From NCBI GenBank assembly GCA_945861025.1, contig CAMASN010000016.1:1-53589 (forward strand): a stretch of DNA of 53,589 bases, in the 5' to 3' direction. Source of the DNA: Ferrithrix thermotolerans DSM 19514. GTDB taxonomy: Bacteria; Actinomycetota; Acidimicrobiia; Acidimicrobiales; Ilumatobacteraceae. The position numbers and the translations under genes are program-made. The number at the start of each line of letters is the position of its first letter. Position 1 is the first letter of the stretch. The notes beneath the pieces were generated by a model. It ran no database searches. It was not told the origin of the DNA and worked only from the letters and a program-made list of their open reading frames with translations. Positions 52,532 through 53,589 of the stretch are shown here, piece after piece.

Positions 52532-53509
52532 TCAGGAGCCAGCGAGGCGCTCGACCACCGGAGCGAATGCCTGCATGGCCGTGTCGTTGATAGTGATGTA
52601 GCTGATGCCGTATTGCTCGCGTCGGCGTTGCAACTCTTCGACGATTTCGTCGGTGGTTCCGAACAGCGAGTGTGGGTGCTGCAGCATCTGGTCGGCGTCG
52701 AGACCAAACAACTTGCCGAACCCCTCGGCAGTCTGACGTGCCGCCGGCGTGACGAAGGTGAAGTACGCGCCGATCTCGATTTCGTAATCGAGTGCTGTAC
52801 GGCCAACTGCTTCGGCGGCGTCGCGAACCCATGCAACCTTGGCAGCGGTGCCCACGGCCGTGCCGCTGTTTACTCCCGCTGGACCAATCTTGCCGCTGGC
52901 GTTATTGAAGTTGAGGCTCACGATGTCTGCCTGTGTTGCCGCCAGGCTCAACACTCGCTTCGAGCCACCACCAATCATGATGGGCGGATGCGGGGTCTGC
53001 ACGGTGGCGGGCACTTGCGTGAAGCCGTGCAGACTCACATGCTCGCCGGCGATATTCACTTCGCCGCCAGCAAACAAAGCTTTGATGGCTGCCACCGATT
53101 CGGCGAGTCGGGCGATGCGCTGCGGCGCTGGATCCATCTCGAGACCGATGGCTTCGTATTCGCCTTGCAACCAACCCGCACCAAGCCCAAGTTCGAGACG
53201 ACCCTCGCTGAAGAAATCGAGCGTGGCGGCTTCTTTGGCAAGCACTGCCAGCGGGCGATAGTCGATACAGAACACGCGGCTACCAATGCGCAGCGTCGAG
53301 GTGGCCTCGGCGGCTACTGCCATTGCAGGCACCGCGGCGAGTCCCTGAACCGGATGGTTAGTGGCCGATAGCGCTGGACCTGGACCGATGTAGTGATCGG
53401 CGAGGTGCAGCGCCGAGTAGCCAAGTGCCTCGGCTTCGCGAGCACGGTAGCGCCACTGCATTGGCGTCTCGGCGCTGAACGACTGCACGCCGAAGCGAAA
53501 TGCGTTCAT
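52532..53509 (-). CDS. LLM class F420-dependent oxidoreductase
   Basis: 325-residue luciferase-like F420 oxidoreductase. FRFGVQSFSAETPMQWRYR starts the barrel, ALHLADHYIGPGPALSATNHPV (in two parts) is the substrate loop, SRVFCIDYRPLAVLAKEAATLD and GRLELGLGAGWLQGEYEAIG (in two parts) follow as in the TIGR03621 F420-dependent group, and PHPPIMIGGGSKRVL is the phosphate region. It differs from the LLM at 44263-45318, which is of another subfamily. The ATG at 53509 overlaps the stop of the upstream gene (ATGA). Function unknown. Confidence 0.9.
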   Translation of the reverse strand: MNAFRFGVQSFSAETPMQWRYRAREAEALGYSALHLADHYIGPGPALSATNHPVQGLAAVPAMAVAAEATSTLRIGSRVFCIDYRPLAVLAKEAATLDFFSEGRLELGLGAGWLQGEYEAIGLEMDPAPQRIARLAESVAAIKALFAGGEVNIAGEHVSLHGFTQVPATVQTPHPPIMIGGGSKRVLSLAATQADIVSLNFNNASGKIGPAGVNSGTAVGTAAKVAWVRDAAEAVGRTALDYEIEIGAYFTFVTPAARQTAEGFGKLFGLDADQMLQHPHSLFGTTDEIVEELQRRREQYGISYITINDTAMQAFAPVVERLAGS

Positions 53510-53589
53510 CGCGCTGTGAAGCCAAGCTGAAAGCTGCGCACGGCGCGGGCGAAGATGTTCGACTCAACATCAGGTTCGGTGATGGGCCG
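53506..53589 (-). CDS. C-terminus of an unidentified protein (partial)
   Basis: Only the last 27 residues and the stop are in the window (ending FARAVRSFQLGFTAR). The frame is supported by its ATGA overlap with the LLM gene, the same coupling seen throughout the window. The fragment is too short to assign a family. It is the upstream partner of the LLM oxidoreductase on the minus strand. Confidence 0.6.
   Translation of the reverse strand, partial: RPITEPDVESNIFARAVRSFQLGFTAR

Overview
The window looks like a chromosome segment of a high-GC Gram-positive actinobacterium, most plausibly an aquatic Acidimicrobiia (Ilumatobacter-like) lineage. This is inferred from gene content: CarD, several F420-type LLM oxidoreductases, many SDR, P450 and nitronate monooxygenase genes, a murI-rph-rdgB cluster, and proS divergent from rimP-nusA-ylxR-infB. 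No rRNA, tRNA, CRISPR, insertion sequence or phage gene was found.

Layout. (1) 1-6592, minus strand: the 5' part of pstC preceded by three unrecognised genes, two of them encoding tail-anchored proteins, then a nitronate monooxygenase, a cysteine-cluster protein and a DEAD-box helicase. (2) 6731-22112: a catabolic region. It holds an MFS carrier, an SDR and a VOC protein; a sphingosine-phosphate-lyase-like PLP enzyme; a tightly coupled FGGY kinase-P450-SDR-alcohol dehydrogenase operon closed by a perfect 20-bp hairpin; a class III aminotransferase; a coupled SDR-P450 pair; and a minus-strand operon of a glutamine-synthetase-like ligase, an SDR and a hydroxyisobutyrate-dehydrogenase-like enzyme. 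(3) 22159-36421: housekeeping genes carD, rdgB, rph, murI, a DMT transporter, and the minus-strand operon rimP-nusA-ylxR-infB-(DsbA-like)-rbfA-truB-ribF, with proS divergent from it. A terminator-like hairpin lies in the rimP leader. (4) 36540-42723: MaoC hydratase and SDR (the two activities of peroxisomal multifunctional enzyme 2 as separate genes), a Tat-exported amidase, a geranylgeranyl-reductase-like flavoprotein, a second nitronate monooxygenase and an MFS carrier. (5) 42884-53589: a minus-strand operon larE-LLM-mini-ABM-serine hydrolase, a GH29/beta-helix fusion, a crotonase, a thiolase-like protein, a secreted alanine-rich protein, a CinA-like protein, and an LLM oxidoreductase coupled to a gene leaving the window.

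Most distinctive items: the tail-anchored gene trio fused to the pst operon; a 49-bp hairpin repeat present twice between convergent genes with compensatory base changes; a 56-codon antibiotic-biosynthesis-monooxygenase gene with the middle of its domain missing in frame; a cytoplasmic GH29 enzyme fused to a beta-helix; and a secreted protein whose last 171 residues are about half alanine. Functions are called from motifs read by eye; no database search was possible.
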